From positions 48,094 to 112,093 of the forward strand of contig NZ_JBFBIK010000009.1 of NCBI RefSeq assembly GCF_040685555.1: a DNA stretch of 64,000 nucleotides. The letters run 5' to 3'. Made by a program: the position numbers and the translations under genes. The notes under the pieces were generated by a model, which made no database searches, was not told the DNA's origin, and saw only the letters and a program-made list of their open reading frames with translations. The stretch is from Sphaerisporangium sp040685555 (GTDB lineage Bacteria; Actinomycetota; Actinomycetes; Streptosporangiales; Streptosporangiaceae). Positions 24,996 to 33,941 of the stretch are shown here, in pieces; within the stretch, counting starts at the first letter, position 1; each line of letters starts with the position of its first letter.

Positions 24996-26099
24996 ATGGG
25001 GAGCAGACGGGTGGGCGTGGCAGCGGGGGTCCTTACGGCGGTCGGGCTGGTGGTGGCCGGTCCCGCCTCGGCGTCCGCCGTCACCTCGGCGGGGAGCGCG
25101 GCGCACGGCCAGGCCGCGTCGCGAGTCAAGGGCGGTGAGCCGGCCAGGGACAAGGAACGGCTGCTCTTCCGGTTCAAGGATCGGCGGATCTCCGAGTCGA
25201 GCGGCCTCGCCGTCTCGCCCACGCACAAGAACGTCTTCTACACCCACAACGACAGCGGCGCCGGCCCGCAGTTCTACGCGGTCGGGCCCGACGGGCGCAC
25301 CCTGGCGGTGTTCACGGTGGCCGGGGCCGCCGCGAGGGACTGGGAGGCCATGGCCGCCTCCGTCGACCCGGCGACCGGCGAGAGCGTCCTGTGGTTCGCC
25401 GACATCGGGGACAACCTCAACGGCGCCTGGCCCGACTACTCCGTCTACAAGGTGACCGAGCCGAAGACCATGCGCGACGCGACGCTCCAGGCGACCCGCT
25501 ACCGCTTCCGGTACAAGGACGGCGGGCGCAACGCCGAGGGCATCATGGTGCACCCGCTCACCGGGCGGCTCTACGTCGTGAGCAAGGAGTTCGCCGGGTC
25601 GATCTACGCGGCCCCGGCCAAGCTGCGCACCGACAAGGTGAACATCCTGCGCCGGGTCGGCCCGGCTCCGATCATGGCGACGGACGCCGCCTACGCCCCC
25701 GACGGGTCGAGCTTCGTGATCCGCACCTACTTCTCGGCGTCGCTCTACCGGGCCCCGGGCGAGCTGATCAGCCGCGTCTCCATGCCGTCGCTCCAGCAGG
25801 CCGAGTCGATCACCTACACCCGGGACGGCAAATCCCTGCTGACCGGGACCGAGGGCGTCAACAGCCCGGTGTACGAGGTGCCGCTCCCGACCACCGCCGC
25901 GGCGAGGACGGCGCCCGGCACCCCGTCGCGTACGGGCGCCGCGCCGTCCAGGGTCGCCGGGGTGCCGGACGCCTCGGCCTCGAACGCCGCCGCGGGCGAC
26001 GGCGACTCGGGGGTGCCGGCCGGGGTCATCGCCCTGTGGCTCGGCGTCGCCCTCGGTGCCACCGGCATCATCGCCGCCATCGCCCGCCGCGTCAGCTGA
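24996..26099 (+). CDS. Exported, membrane-anchored beta-propeller-like protein
   Basis: 367 residues with an N-terminal signal peptide (hydrophobic GVAAGVLTAVGLVVAG, cleavage near ASASA) and a C-terminal transmembrane helix ending IARRVS. The body has repeated segments such as ISESSGLAVSPTHKNVFYTH, WFADIGDN and AEGIMVHPLTGRLYVV that look like propeller blades. A Pro/Ala/Thr-rich linker precedes the anchor. The start is ATG 24996 with no strong ribosome site. The convergent neighbour also encodes an exported protein. The function is unknown. Confidence 0.75.
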   Translation: MGSRRVGVAAGVLTAVGLVVAGPASASAVTSAGSAAHGQAASRVKGGEPARDKERLLFRFKDRRISESSGLAVSPTHKNVFYTHNDSGAGPQFYAVGPDGRTLAVFTVAGAAARDWEAMAASVDPATGESVLWFADIGDNLNGAWPDYSVYKVTEPKTMRDATLQATRYRFRYKDGGRNAEGIMVHPLTGRLYVVSKEFAGSIYAAPAKLRTDKVNILRRVGPAPIMATDAAYAPDGSSFVIRTYFSASLYRAPGELISRVSMPSLQQAESITYTRDGKSLLTGTEGVNSPVYEVPLPTTAAARTAPGTPSRTGAAPSRVAGVPDASASNAAAGDGDSGVPAGVIALWLGVALGATGIIAAIARRVS

Positions 26100-26105
26100 A
26101 CGCCG

Positions 26106-26942
26106 TCAGCGCGTCATCGTCTCCGCCCGGGGAAGGACGATCGGCTCCGCCACGTCGCCGGCGTGGGACGGCGCGGGCGGCTTGACGGGGAAGGGCGACA
26201 GCGGGAGGCCCAGGGAGTCACACGACCGGCGCGGGAACCTCACCTTGGGGCAGGCGCCGGTGCAGCCGACCTCCACGGAGTCGAGGAGGTTGCCGGCGAT
26301 CGTCGAACCCGAGGCGGCCGAGACCGACTCGATGGAGATGCGGGTGACCTTCTGGCGCCTCGGGACGCGGTAGATGCCCATGTAGTGACCCCAGGCCATG
26401 CCGCCGTCGGCGATGTCGCCGGTGGTCTGGCCCAGCGGTACCTGGACCCCGGTGGAGCCCGGTGCTCCGATCCTGACGCGGATGACGTCCTTCTCCTCGG
26501 GGCTCGCGCTGCGCGCGCGGTGGGCCAGCCGCCACACCAGGAGGGTCTTGGGCTTGGTCGCGAGGTCCTGGTGGAGGGTCGCGGCCTGCGTCCCGTTCAG
26601 CTCGGCGAACTGGGTGCCGGAGTCGGCGGGGATCTCCGCGCCGGTCGCGCTCGCGTTGCCCCGTCCCCAGATCCTGATGAGGCCGTCGGCCGAGTTGGTG
26701 TGCCAGCTCGGCACGTCCTTTCTCAGCGTGCCCGCGCCGTCGACGCCGGCGGGTTCCTCGAACCCCCCGTTGCCCGGCAGGCACGCGATGGGGGGCGACG
26801 CCGAGGCGGACGCCTGCGGAGACCGCTGCGCCGAGGCCGGGGAAGCCCCGAGGCCGGCGGCCGGGAAGGTGACGAGCGAGGCGGTGACGCCCAGTAGGAG
26901 GACACGCCGTGGCAGGGAGGCCAGAGCATGGGGTTGATTCAT
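26106..26942 (-). CDS. Secreted protein of unknown function
   Basis: 278-residue exported protein. A signal peptide (LPRRVLLLGVTASLVTF, cleavage near SPASA) precedes NGGFEEPAG, and later ADGLIRIWG, FAELNGTQAATLHQD and LLVWRLAHRAR, which resemble DUF642/carbohydrate-binding jelly-roll domains. The end has a Pro-rich tail and two close Cys pairs (GCTGACPK, RRSCDS). GAGGGGAAC precedes ATG 26942. Only six bases separate its stop from that of the convergent exported protein. The fold call is tentative. Confidence 0.7.
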   Translation of the reverse strand: MNQPHALASLPRRVLLLGVTASLVTFPAAGLGASPASAQRSPQASASASPPIACLPGNGGFEEPAGVDGAGTLRKDVPSWHTNSADGLIRIWGRGNASATGAEIPADSGTQFAELNGTQAATLHQDLATKPKTLLVWRLAHRARSASPEEKDVIRVRIGAPGSTGVQVPLGQTTGDIADGGMAWGHYMGIYRVPRRQKVTRISIESVSAASGSTIAGNLLDSVEVGCTGACPKVRFPRRSCDSLGLPLSPFPVKPPAPSHAGDVAEPIVLPRAETMTR

Positions 26943-26965
26943 GAAGTTCCCCTCGATCGGATGAC

Positions 26966-27016
26966 CGCCCCGGAGGCCGGGGCGAGGAGGGCACGCCGGA
27001 ACTGATCATTCCGGCG
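26966..27016 (-). terminator. Two hairpins between minus-strand genes
   Basis: CGCCCCGG with CCGGGGCG around AGG (26966-26984), and CGCCGGAA with TTCCGGCG around a seven-base loop (26994-27016). They lie downstream of the gene ending at 27095 and 24 or more bases upstream of the secreted-protein start, so they could end the former or structure the leader of the latter. Confidence 0.45.
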
Positions 27017-27082
27017 CGCCGTGTCGAGGTATGCCCTGGTCAGACGCCGAACCTTGGGAGGCCGGAGACTCTTGGACCGTCT

Positions 27083-27105
27083 CGCCCCAGGGTTTTACCG
27101 GGGCG
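27083..27105. terminator. Hairpin containing a stop codon in its loop
   Basis: CGCCCC (27083-27088) pairs with GGGGCG (27100-27105). On the plus strand it is followed by a T-rich stretch. The TAA of the minus-strand gene 27095-27559 lies inside the loop, so termination of translation and transcription coincide. Confidence 0.45.
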
Positions 27106-27559
27106 GTCTTCTTTGCCCTGAGGTGTCCATGCGGGCGACGAAGGGCTCGCCGCGCAGGGCCTGCTCCACCAGTTCGATGGAGGCGCCCAGCCGTACCAGC
27201 CGCGGGCCCTCGCGGCGGTAGGCCTCAAGGACCGCCTCTATGGCGTGGGGCGGCAGGTGCCCCTTGAGGTCGACCGCCGCGCCCCGGTAGCCGGTGCGCG
27301 CCGCCTCGACCATGGCGTTCACGTGGTGGCGGGCCATGCGTGCCAGCGCGAGCGGGTGGCGCCGGAGCACGCCGTACGCGCGGTAGTCGGGCGGCACGGC
27401 GTCGAGCAGCCAGGCCACCGCCGAGGCCTCCCAGTCGGGGCTTCCCGGCGGGAGGACCTCCGATGGCCACCCAGGCGGAACGTACACATCAGCGAGTGTA
27501 TCGAATGTCTGTTCGATGGCTATGTGGGGTGTTACGCCCCTTTCCTTGATGTCTGCCAA
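27095..27559 (-). CDS. Conserved hypothetical protein
   Basis: 154-residue soluble protein, starting MADIKERGVTPHIAIEQTF and containing YVPPGWPSEVLPPGSPDW, DAVPPDYRAYGVLRRHPLAL and RHHVNAMVEAARTGYRG. I recall this as a family of actinomycete hypothetical proteins, without an assigned function. It is divergent from the epimerase gene, 16 bases apart, so they must share a promoter region overlapping coding sequence. The last residues (GQRRPPR) lie within a hairpin and may be non-conserved. Confidence 0.7.
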   Translation of the reverse strand: MADIKERGVTPHIAIEQTFDTLADVYVPPGWPSEVLPPGSPDWEASAVAWLLDAVPPDYRAYGVLRRHPLALARMARHHVNAMVEAARTGYRGAAVDLKGHLPPHAIEAVLEAYRREGPRLVRLGASIELVEQALRGEPFVARMDTSGQRRPPR

Positions 27560-27575
27560 GCGCTAGCTTGCGTTC

Positions 27576-28619
27576 ATGCGCGTTGTGGTGACCGGGGCCT
27601 CCGGATTCGTCGGCTGCCACGCGGTGGCCGCTTTACAGGCCGCCGGACATGAACCCGTCCTGCTCGTCCGCAACCCCCAAAAAGCGGTGAAAGTCCTGTC
27701 GATTCTTGGCATCACCGATCCGGTGGAAACCCACGAGGCCGACATCCGGGACGCGCGGGCCGTACGGGAGGGGTTGCGGCATGGGGAGTCCGTGCTGCAC
27801 ACCGCCGCCGAGGTCGGGGTCACAGGGCACGGCGGAGACCTGGTCGGCACCAACGTCACGGGCCTCAGGAACGTCCTCGGCCAGGCGGTCGAGCTCGGCC
27901 TCGACCCGGTGATCCACGTCTCCACGACCGCGGTCTTCGTCCCGCCGCGCGGCCCCGTCATCACGATCGACAGCCCGTTGGCGTCCCCCAGGACGGCCTA
28001 CGGCAGGACGAAGGCCGCCGGGGAGCGGTACGCGCGGGCGCTCCAGGACGAGGGCCACCCGGTCACGCTCGTGTACCCGTCGGGTGTCATCGGCCCCCAC
28101 CAGCCGACGCTGGACTCGATGGTCGAGGGCCTGCGCGGAGGCCTCGACCAGGGGTGGCCGATGACCGCCGGCGGCGTCGCGCTCATAGACGTGCGCGACC
28201 TGGCCACCGTGCTCGCCCGCTGCGCCGAGCCCGGCAGGGGGCCGCGCCGGTTCCTGCTCGGCGGCCACTTCCTGCGCTGGGCCGAGCTCGCCGACGTGTG
28301 CGACGAGGTCACGGGTGGTCGATGCCGCCGCTTCCCCGCCCCCGCGCCGCTGCTCAAGGCCGCGGGCAGCTTGCTGGACGGGCTCAAGAGGGTCAAGCGC
28401 ATCGACTACCCCCTGACCCGGGACGCCGCCGACATCATGGTGTCGATGGTCCCTGTCGACGACACCGCGACGCTCGACGCCCTGGACGTACGCCTGAGGC
28501 CCGTCCAGGAGAGCGTGGCCGACACGCTGCGCTGGCTCGCCGAGGCGGGGCACCTCGCCCCCCGCCGCGTCGGCCGTCTGGCGCGGCCCTCGGAAAACGA
28601 GGAAGATATCACCCTGTGA
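27576..28619 (+). CDS. NAD-dependent epimerase/dehydratase (extended SDR)
   Basis: 347 residues. The Rossmann motif is TGASGFVG at residues 6-13, with a catalytic YGRTK and a Thr-rich VSTTAVFVPP. It resembles dihydroflavonol reductase or cholesterol-dehydrogenase-like SDRs. Its stop overlaps the start of the L-2-hydroxyglutarate oxidase gene (GTGA), implying one operon. The substrate is not predictable; the pairing suggests a role with a hydroxy-acid or aldehyde. Confidence 0.87.
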   Translation: MRVVVTGASGFVGCHAVAALQAAGHEPVLLVRNPQKAVKVLSILGITDPVETHEADIRDARAVREGLRHGESVLHTAAEVGVTGHGGDLVGTNVTGLRNVLGQAVELGLDPVIHVSTTAVFVPPRGPVITIDSPLASPRTAYGRTKAAGERYARALQDEGHPVTLVYPSGVIGPHQPTLDSMVEGLRGGLDQGWPMTAGGVALIDVRDLATVLARCAEPGRGPRRFLLGGHFLRWAELADVCDEVTGGRCRRFPAPAPLLKAAGSLLDGLKRVKRIDYPLTRDAADIMVSMVPVDDTATLDALDVRLRPVQESVADTLRWLAEAGHLAPRRVGRLARPSENEEDITL

Positions 28620-29800
28620 GTGAGCGAATCGGGGTCGTCGGTGCGGGCATCCTGGGGCTGGCGGTGGCCAGGGAGCTGGCGGCGCGCGGCGCCACGGTCA
28701 CCGTGCTCGACAAGGAGGACCGCGTCGCCGCCCACCAGACCGGCCACAACAGCGGGGTCGTCCACGCCGGCATCTACTACACCCCCGGCTCGCTCAAGGC
28801 GCGGCTCTGCCGGGACGGCGTCGCGCTCCTGCGTGAGTACTGCGCCGAGCACCACATCCCGTACGAAGAGGTCGGCAAGCTGGTCATCGCCTCGACGGCG
28901 GCCGAGCGCGCCGGCCTGAAGCGCATCGCCGGCCGGGCCAGGGAGAACGGCGTGCCCGGCATCGCCGAGCTGGACGCTCTCGGGCTCCGCGAGATCGAGC
29001 CGCACGCCGTCGGGGTGGGCGCGGTCCACTCCCCGCACACGGCGATCGTCGACTTCCCCGCCGTCGCCCGCCGCCTCGCCCTCGACGTCGCCGACCTCGG
29101 CGGGTCCGTACGGCTGGGGCATCCGGTGCGTGCGCTGCGCGAGACCGCGAGCGGGGTCGAGGTGCTGGCGGGGAAAGCGCGGTTCGCCTTCGACCGGCTG
29201 GTCTCCTGCGCGGGGCTGCAGTCGGACGCCGTCGCCGCGATGAGCGGGCACGCGGGTGACGTGCGCATCGTCCCCTTCCGCGGTGAGTACTACAAGCTGG
29301 CCGGGTCCGCCAAGGACCTCGTGCGCGGGCTCGTCTACCCGGTGCCCGACCCGCGCTATCCCTTCCTCGGCGTCCACCTGACCCGGCGCATCGACGGCGA
29401 GGTGCTGGTCGGGCCCAACGCCGTGCTGGCGCTCGCCCGCGAGGGCTACTCGTGGGGCGACGTGTCGCCGCGCGACCTGCGCGAGATCCTTGCCTGGCCC
29501 GGCACCCGGCGCATGGCCGCAGCGCACTGGAGGACCGGCATCGGCGAGGTCTACGGCTCTTTCGCCAGGAAGTCGTTCCTCAAGGCCGCCCGCCGCTACG
29601 TGCCCATCCTGACCGCGGACGATCTCGTGCGCACCCCCGGAGGAGTGCGGGCCCAGGCCGTCGCCCGGGACGGGAGCCTGATCGACGACTTCGTGGTGGA
29701 CGTGCACGGCAGGGTGATCCTTGTGCGCAACGCCCCCTCACCTGCCGCCACATCGAGCCTCGCGATCGCCCGCCACATCCTTTCTTTCATCCCAGCTTAA
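28616..29800 (+). CDS. lhgO: L-2-hydroxyglutarate oxidase
   Basis: 394-residue FAD enzyme of the DAO family oxidising L-2-hydroxyglutarate to 2-oxoglutarate. The N-terminal FAD motif is GVVGAGILGLAVAREL, followed by HQTGHNSGVVHAGIYY, which is characteristic of LhgO. Later RGEYYKL and PNAVLALAREGY are also family blocks. GTG 28616 overlaps the previous stop; a GAGGAA site lies upstream at 28599. It removes a side product of 2-oxoglutarate metabolism. Directly after it comes a two-component system. Confidence 0.9.
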   Translation: MSERIGVVGAGILGLAVARELAARGATVTVLDKEDRVAAHQTGHNSGVVHAGIYYTPGSLKARLCRDGVALLREYCAEHHIPYEEVGKLVIASTAAERAGLKRIAGRARENGVPGIAELDALGLREIEPHAVGVGAVHSPHTAIVDFPAVARRLALDVADLGGSVRLGHPVRALRETASGVEVLAGKARFAFDRLVSCAGLQSDAVAAMSGHAGDVRIVPFRGEYYKLAGSAKDLVRGLVYPVPDPRYPFLGVHLTRRIDGEVLVGPNAVLALAREGYSWGDVSPRDLREILAWPGTRRMAAAHWRTGIGEVYGSFARKSFLKAARRYVPILTADDLVRTPGGVRAQAVARDGSLIDDFVVDVHGRVILVRNAPSPAATSSLAIARHILSFIPA

Positions 29801-29823
29801 GGAAATCAGGTCACTATAGGGGC

Positions 29824-30525
29824 GTGACCGATTCGCCTGAAGCCCGACTGCTGGTCGTCGAGGACGACCCGAACATCCTCGAACTGCTGGCCGCCAGCCT
29901 GCGGTTCGCCGGGTTCGAGGTGACTCCCGCCGGAAGCGGGGCCCAAGCGGTCGAGGCCGCCCAGCGCCGTCGCCCGGACCTGATCGTCCTGGACGTCATG
30001 CTGCCCGACATGGACGGCTTCGACGTCGTACGGCGTCTGCGCGGCGGCGGCGCCCACACGCCGGTGGTCTTCTTGACGGCGAGGGACGCCACCGAGGACA
30101 AGATCAGGGGGCTCACGCTCGGCGGCGACGACTACGTGACCAAGCCGTTCAGCCTCGAAGAGGTGATCGCGCGCATCCGCGCCGTGCTCCGCCGTACGGC
30201 CGGCGACCCCATGGCGCCGCCGCCCCGGATGACCTTCGCCGACATCGAGCTGGACGAGGAGAGCCACGAGGTGTGGCGGCGCGGCACGGTCGTCCCGCTG
30301 TCGCCCACCGAGTTCAAGCTGCTCCGCTACTTCATGGCCAACGCCGGGCGGGTGCTGTCCAAGGCGCAGATCCTCGACCACGTGTGGGACTACGACTTCC
30401 GGGGCGACGCGGGCATCGTCGAGTCGTACGTGTCGGTCCTGCGCAGGAAGATCGACAATTCCAGCCCCCGGCTGATCCACACCCTGCGGGGCGTCGGCTA
30501 CGTGCTGCGCACTCCTCCCACGTGA
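29824..30525 (+). CDS. OmpR-family response regulator
   Basis: 233 residues. The receiver domain has acidic Asp14/Asp15, the phospho-acceptor Asp57 (VLDVMLPDMDG), Thr in FLTARD and Lys in VTKPF. The C-terminal winged helix includes LSPTEFKLLRYF and LIHTLRGVGYVLR. GTG 29824 stands about four bases after a TATAGG hexamer, so transcription may be nearly leaderless. It is translationally coupled to the histidine kinase. The target is unknown. Confidence 0.94.
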   Translation: MTDSPEARLLVVEDDPNILELLAASLRFAGFEVTPAGSGAQAVEAAQRRRPDLIVLDVMLPDMDGFDVVRRLRGGGAHTPVVFLTARDATEDKIRGLTLGGDDYVTKPFSLEEVIARIRAVLRRTAGDPMAPPPRMTFADIELDEESHEVWRRGTVVPLSPTEFKLLRYFMANAGRVLSKAQILDHVWDYDFRGDAGIVESYVSVLRRKIDNSSPRLIHTLRGVGYVLRTPPT

Positions 30526-32018
30526 ACCGGGCCGCGCCCGTGAACACCACCCCGCGATCGGCCCTGTCCTCCGTGTTCTCCCGGACCCCGCTCCGCATCA
30601 AGCTGATCGCCACGATGCTGGCGCTGGTCGCGATCGCGCTCGCGGGCATCGGCGTGAGCAGCGTGTCCGTGCTCCGCGGCTACCTCGTCGACCGGATGGA
30701 CCAGCAACTGGCGACCTTCGCCCAGGACGTCGCCCGGCGCCTGCAACGCGGTCCCGGCCTCGGCAACCGGGTGCCCCCGGACGGGCTCATCCAGCTCCGC
30801 GACCAGGACGGGAAGATCGTCGCCACGCTGGCCGGGCTGGAGACCGAGAACCGGCCGTGGCCCGTGCTGCCGGACCTGAGCGAGGCGTCGGCCTGGGAGC
30901 CCGAGACGGTGCCCGCCGCCTCGGGCGGGGGCGAGTGGCGCGTCCGTGTGGTGTCCGTGGTGGGGGTGGGAAGCGTCGTCATCGCGATCGACCTGTCGTC
31001 GGTCGACCAGATCACCGCGCGCCTCGCCCTGACCGAGCTGCTCGGAGGCGGGGTCGTCATGGTGATCCTCGCCCTGTTCGGCGTGGTGATCGTGCGCAGG
31101 AGCCTCCGGCCGCTGGTGGAGATGGAGCACACCGCGGCGGCGATCGCCGCGGGTGACCTCGGCAGGCGGGTGCCCGACCGCGACCCGCGCACCGAGGTGG
31201 GCAGCCTCGCGGCCTCGCTGAACGGCATGCTCGCCCAGATCGAGACCGCCTTCCGGGCTCGCGAGATCTCCGAGGCGGCGGCCCGTACGTCCGAGGAGCG
31301 CATGCGGCGGTTCGTCGCCGACGCGTCGCACGAGCTGCGTACCCCGCTGACCTCGATCAGGGGCTTCGCCGAGTTCTACCGGCAGAACCCCGCGGGCGAC
31401 CCCGCCAGGCTCATGCGTCGCGTCGAGGACGCCGCGGCCCGCATGGGCGTCCTGGTCGAGGACCTGCTGCTGCTCGCCCGCCTCGACCAGCAACGGCCGC
31501 TGACGATGGGGCCCGTCGACCTGCTCGCCCTCGCCGCCGACGCCGTCCAGGACGCGCGCATCCTCGCGGGCGACCGTGACATCGCCCTGGAGGTCGCCGG
31601 CGAGGTCGCCCCGATCGTCTCCGGCGACGAGGTACGGCTGCGCCAGATCGTCGGCAACCTGATGAGCAACGCGCTCACGCACACTCCCCCGGGCACCCCG
31701 ATCAGGGTCCGCGCGGGTACGGGCGGCGCCACCGCGTTCCTCGAGGTCATCGACAAGGGCCCGGGTCTCGCGCCTGACCAGGCAGAACGCGTCTTCGAAC
31801 GCTTCTACCGCGCCGACCCATCGAGATCACGCGCCGCCGCCTCGGCGAACCCGGCGACCTCGGGGAACCACGGGGGCAGCGGGTTGGGGCTCGCCATCGT
31901 GGCGGGCCTCGTCGCCGCGCACGGCGGCACGGTAACCGTCGAGACCTCCGTGGGCGCGGGAGCCACCTTCCGCGTCGTCCTGCCCCTGTCCCCCGACGTA
32001 CTGGCGTCGCCGGCGTGA
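30522..32018 (+). CDS. Sensor histidine kinase
   Basis: About 498 residues with two membrane helices (near residues 27-48 and around GGGVVMVILALFGVVIV), an extracytoplasmic sensor of about 130 residues between them, a HAMP domain, the H-box SHELRTPLTSIRGF, N-box LMSNALTHTP and G-box GSGLGLAIVAG. GTG 30522 overlaps the regulator stop (GTGA); GTG 30540 is an alternative. It is clearly paralogous to the kinase at 41083-42591. Its signal is unknown. Confidence 0.94.
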   Translation: MNRAAPVNTTPRSALSSVFSRTPLRIKLIATMLALVAIALAGIGVSSVSVLRGYLVDRMDQQLATFAQDVARRLQRGPGLGNRVPPDGLIQLRDQDGKIVATLAGLETENRPWPVLPDLSEASAWEPETVPAASGGGEWRVRVVSVVGVGSVVIAIDLSSVDQITARLALTELLGGGVVMVILALFGVVIVRRSLRPLVEMEHTAAAIAAGDLGRRVPDRDPRTEVGSLAASLNGMLAQIETAFRAREISEAAARTSEERMRRFVADASHELRTPLTSIRGFAEFYRQNPAGDPARLMRRVEDAAARMGVLVEDLLLLARLDQQRPLTMGPVDLLALAADAVQDARILAGDRDIALEVAGEVAPIVSGDEVRLRQIVGNLMSNALTHTPPGTPIRVRAGTGGATAFLEVIDKGPGLAPDQAERVFERFYRADPSRSRAAASANPATSGNHGGSGLGLAIVAGLVAAHGGTVTVETSVGAGATFRVVLPLSPDVLASPA

Positions 32019-32027
32019 AGGTGATAT

Positions 32028-32765
32028 TTGTCTGCCCTCTTATGCTCACGTAAGTGGACCCGTCCCGATGTCAGCAATGTCCGCCTCCTACTCGACCTGT
32101 ACGGCGTAACCGACGCTCAAGTCCGCGAGGCCGTCCTGAACCTTGCGCGGCACTCGCGCGAAAAGGGCTGGTGGCAGAGCTACAAGGACGCGTTCGGCAG
32201 CAGTCTCCCGGGCTTCGAAGCCGATGCGACGCAGATCCGGACGTATGAGGTCGCGTTTGTAGCGGGTCTCTTGCAAACCGCTGGATACGCCACAGCCATC
32301 TTCAGGGCCGGCCAGGTGCTGGAGGCCGGTGAAGCCGCCGTCACGCGACGTGTTGAAGGACGCCTTGCCCGTCAGCAGATCCTTGCCCGTGAAGATCCAC
32401 CGCATCTGTGGGCCGTCATCGACGAGGCAGCGCTTCTGAAGTTGGTCGGCGGGCCCGCAGTCATGGCCGAGCAACTCCGTCACATCGTCGAGATGGCGAA
32501 GCGTCCCAACATCACCATTCAGGTTCTGCCCAACTCTGCAGGGGCACACACGGCCATGGCCTGCGGATTCGTCATCTTGGATTTCGCCGGCGATCTGGAC
32601 CCGTCTATCGTCTACCTGGAGACCCCCACAGATAACCTCTTCCTGGAGCGGCCAGGGGAGATACAGGCATATACGCTCATTCATAACCACGTGGTGGCTG
32701 CGGCATTGACGGCTGAGGAGTCCAGTCGCTATGTGCTAGCACTGGCCGATCGACTACTGCAGTAA
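32028..32765 (+). pseudogene. XRE/DUF5753 regulator lacking its helix-turn-helix
   Basis: The frame encodes KWTRPDVSNVRLLLDLYG, then VAFVAGLLQTAGYA and IVYLETPTDNLFLE, which is the DUF5753 effector domain and the linker helix before it. The DNA-binding helix-turn-helix that should precede is missing: the sequence begins nine bases after the kinase stop. The only start is a TTG at 32028. The remainder has no stops, so a truncated protein could still be made, but it could not bind DNA as its relatives do. A DUF397 gene follows by 12 bases. Confidence 0.75.
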
Positions 32766-32777
32766 TAGAAGGCAATC

Positions 32778-32984
32778 ATGGATGAAACCCCCCATATGCC
32801 CATCTGGCGCAAAAGTAGCCATAGTGGTCAACAGGACAACTGTGTGGATGTGGCGGACATACCCGGTGGCGGCCGTGCCGTGCGTGACAGTAAGAAGAGC
32901 ACCGGCCCCACGCTGGTCTTCACTACGGACGAGTGGAACGCCTTCATAAGCGCGGTGAAGACCGGCCGATTCGCCACTCCGTAG
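32778..32984 (+). CDS. DUF397 domain protein
   Basis: 68 residues: MPIWRKSSHSGQQDNCVDVA, then VRDSKKSTGPTLVF and WNAFISAVKTGRF, the complete DUF397 pattern. It starts 12 bases after the truncated HTH gene and is its expected partner. Intact in length and motif. Confidence 0.87.
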   Translation: MDETPHMPIWRKSSHSGQQDNCVDVADIPGGGRAVRDSKKSTGPTLVFTTDEWNAFISAVKTGRFATP

Positions 32985-33129
32985 CCAGCGAACAGGCTCA
33001 GGCACTTAGCAGTTAGAAACGATCGGGGGCCGTAACTGGTTAGGTGCCCAGGATTGATGAGCGTGAGGACGTCAGGCTGCGGTGGGCATGGTTCAAGCAT
33101 CCGGGACTGGATGGTTGATCTCGCGCGGG

Positions 33130-33323
33130 GGCGTTTGAACGATCCGGGTCATGACTCCGATCTGGACGTCGTGTATCTAGAGAGTCAAACTGGTGCCTTG
33201 TACCTCGAAGAACGGGCACAGGTTGACCGGTACAACCAGGTGTTCGACCACCTGCGCGCCAAGGCACTCGATCCCGTCGACTCACGTGCCCTCATCGCGC
33301 AGGCAGCCAGAGATATTTCATGA
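33130..33323 (+). pseudogene. C-terminal relic of a second DUF5753 regulator
   Basis: About 60 codons remain: LDVVYLESQTGALYLEERAQ, then DRYNQVFDHLRAKALDPVDS, matching the end of DUF5753 proteins. Sequence before about 33130 in this frame is unrelated. The stop overlaps the start of the next DUF397 gene by four bases, showing it was once the upstream partner in an operon. Confidence 0.72.
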
Positions 33324-33607
33324 CCAACTCCTCAGGGAGGCGCTGGGTGGACGACCAGCCCCGACTCCGCGTTCAATGGCGTAAGAGTAGTTACAGCAAC
33401 AATGGTGGCGACTGCGTCGAAATCGCGGTGTCGGACGACATGAGCCTCACAGCACACAAGGCGGACAGCGAGACGCTGTACCTAGTGCGCGATTCCAAGG
33501 ACCCCGACGGACCGGTCCTGGCGTTCACTCCCACTGAATGGGATGCTTTCCGCGTCGCTATCAGGCATGGCGAGTTCGACGATCTGGGGCGGAAGCGACA
33601 ACGCTAG
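33320..33607 (+). CDS. DUF397 domain protein
   Basis: 95 residues: VQWRKSSYSNNGGDCVEIAV, LVRDSKDPDGPVLAFTP and WDAFRVAIRHGEFDDL. There is an inserted segment (DMSLTAHKADSETLY) between the two halves, longer than in typical members. It overlaps both the preceding relic (4 bases) and the following DUF397 frame. Confidence 0.83.
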   Translation: MTNSSGRRWVDDQPRLRVQWRKSSYSNNGGDCVEIAVSDDMSLTAHKADSETLYLVRDSKDPDGPVLAFTPTEWDAFRVAIRHGEFDDLGRKRQR

Positions 33608-33803
33608 ATCCCCCTTTACGGTCATCTGGTGCAAGAGTTCTGACAGTGGGCAAGAAAATTGTGTTGAAGTTGCAGTCCTCTCCACCGGGAACCGCGTCGT
33701 ACGAGACAGCAAGAACCTCGCCGGTCCAAGGCTGAGATTGGCTCCAGGTGAGCGGCATGCCTTCGTCGGTGGTGTGAAGGCCGGCCGATTCGCTGGCCCC
33801 TAG
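33543..33803 (+). CDS. DUF397 domain protein overlapping the previous gene
   Basis: The frame encodes WCKSSDSGQENCVEVAVL, VVRDSKNLAGPRLRL and HAFVGGVKAGRFAGP, the DUF397 pattern with Cys in place of Arg in WRKSS. Starts at ATG 33543 or ATG 33567, both inside the previous gene; neither has a good ribosome site. The first 20 residues are not DUF397-like. It may be a decayed tandem copy still open in frame. Confidence 0.6.
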   Translation: MLSASLSGMASSTIWGGSDNARSPFTVIWCKSSDSGQENCVEVAVLSTGNRVVRDSKNLAGPRLRLAPGERHAFVGGVKAGRFAGP

Positions 33804-33815
33804 CGAGGGGTGAAC

Positions 33816-33850
33816 AAGGCCCTTGGCAACAGGGACGCTCCGAGGGCCTT
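33816..33850. terminator. Hairpin ending the DUF397 run
   Basis: AAGGCCCT (33816-33823) pairs with AGGGCCTT (33843-33850) around a 19-base loop. It follows the last DUF397 gene and is also near the end of the convergent membrane-fusion gene. Confidence 0.55.
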
Positions 33851-33941
33851 GCCTTGTCGTAGACCTACGTGGGTGTCGGCTCGGCACCGATAGCTTTCAG
33901 GACGTTCCAGGACACCTCGGACTTTCTGCTTCAGAATCCGA

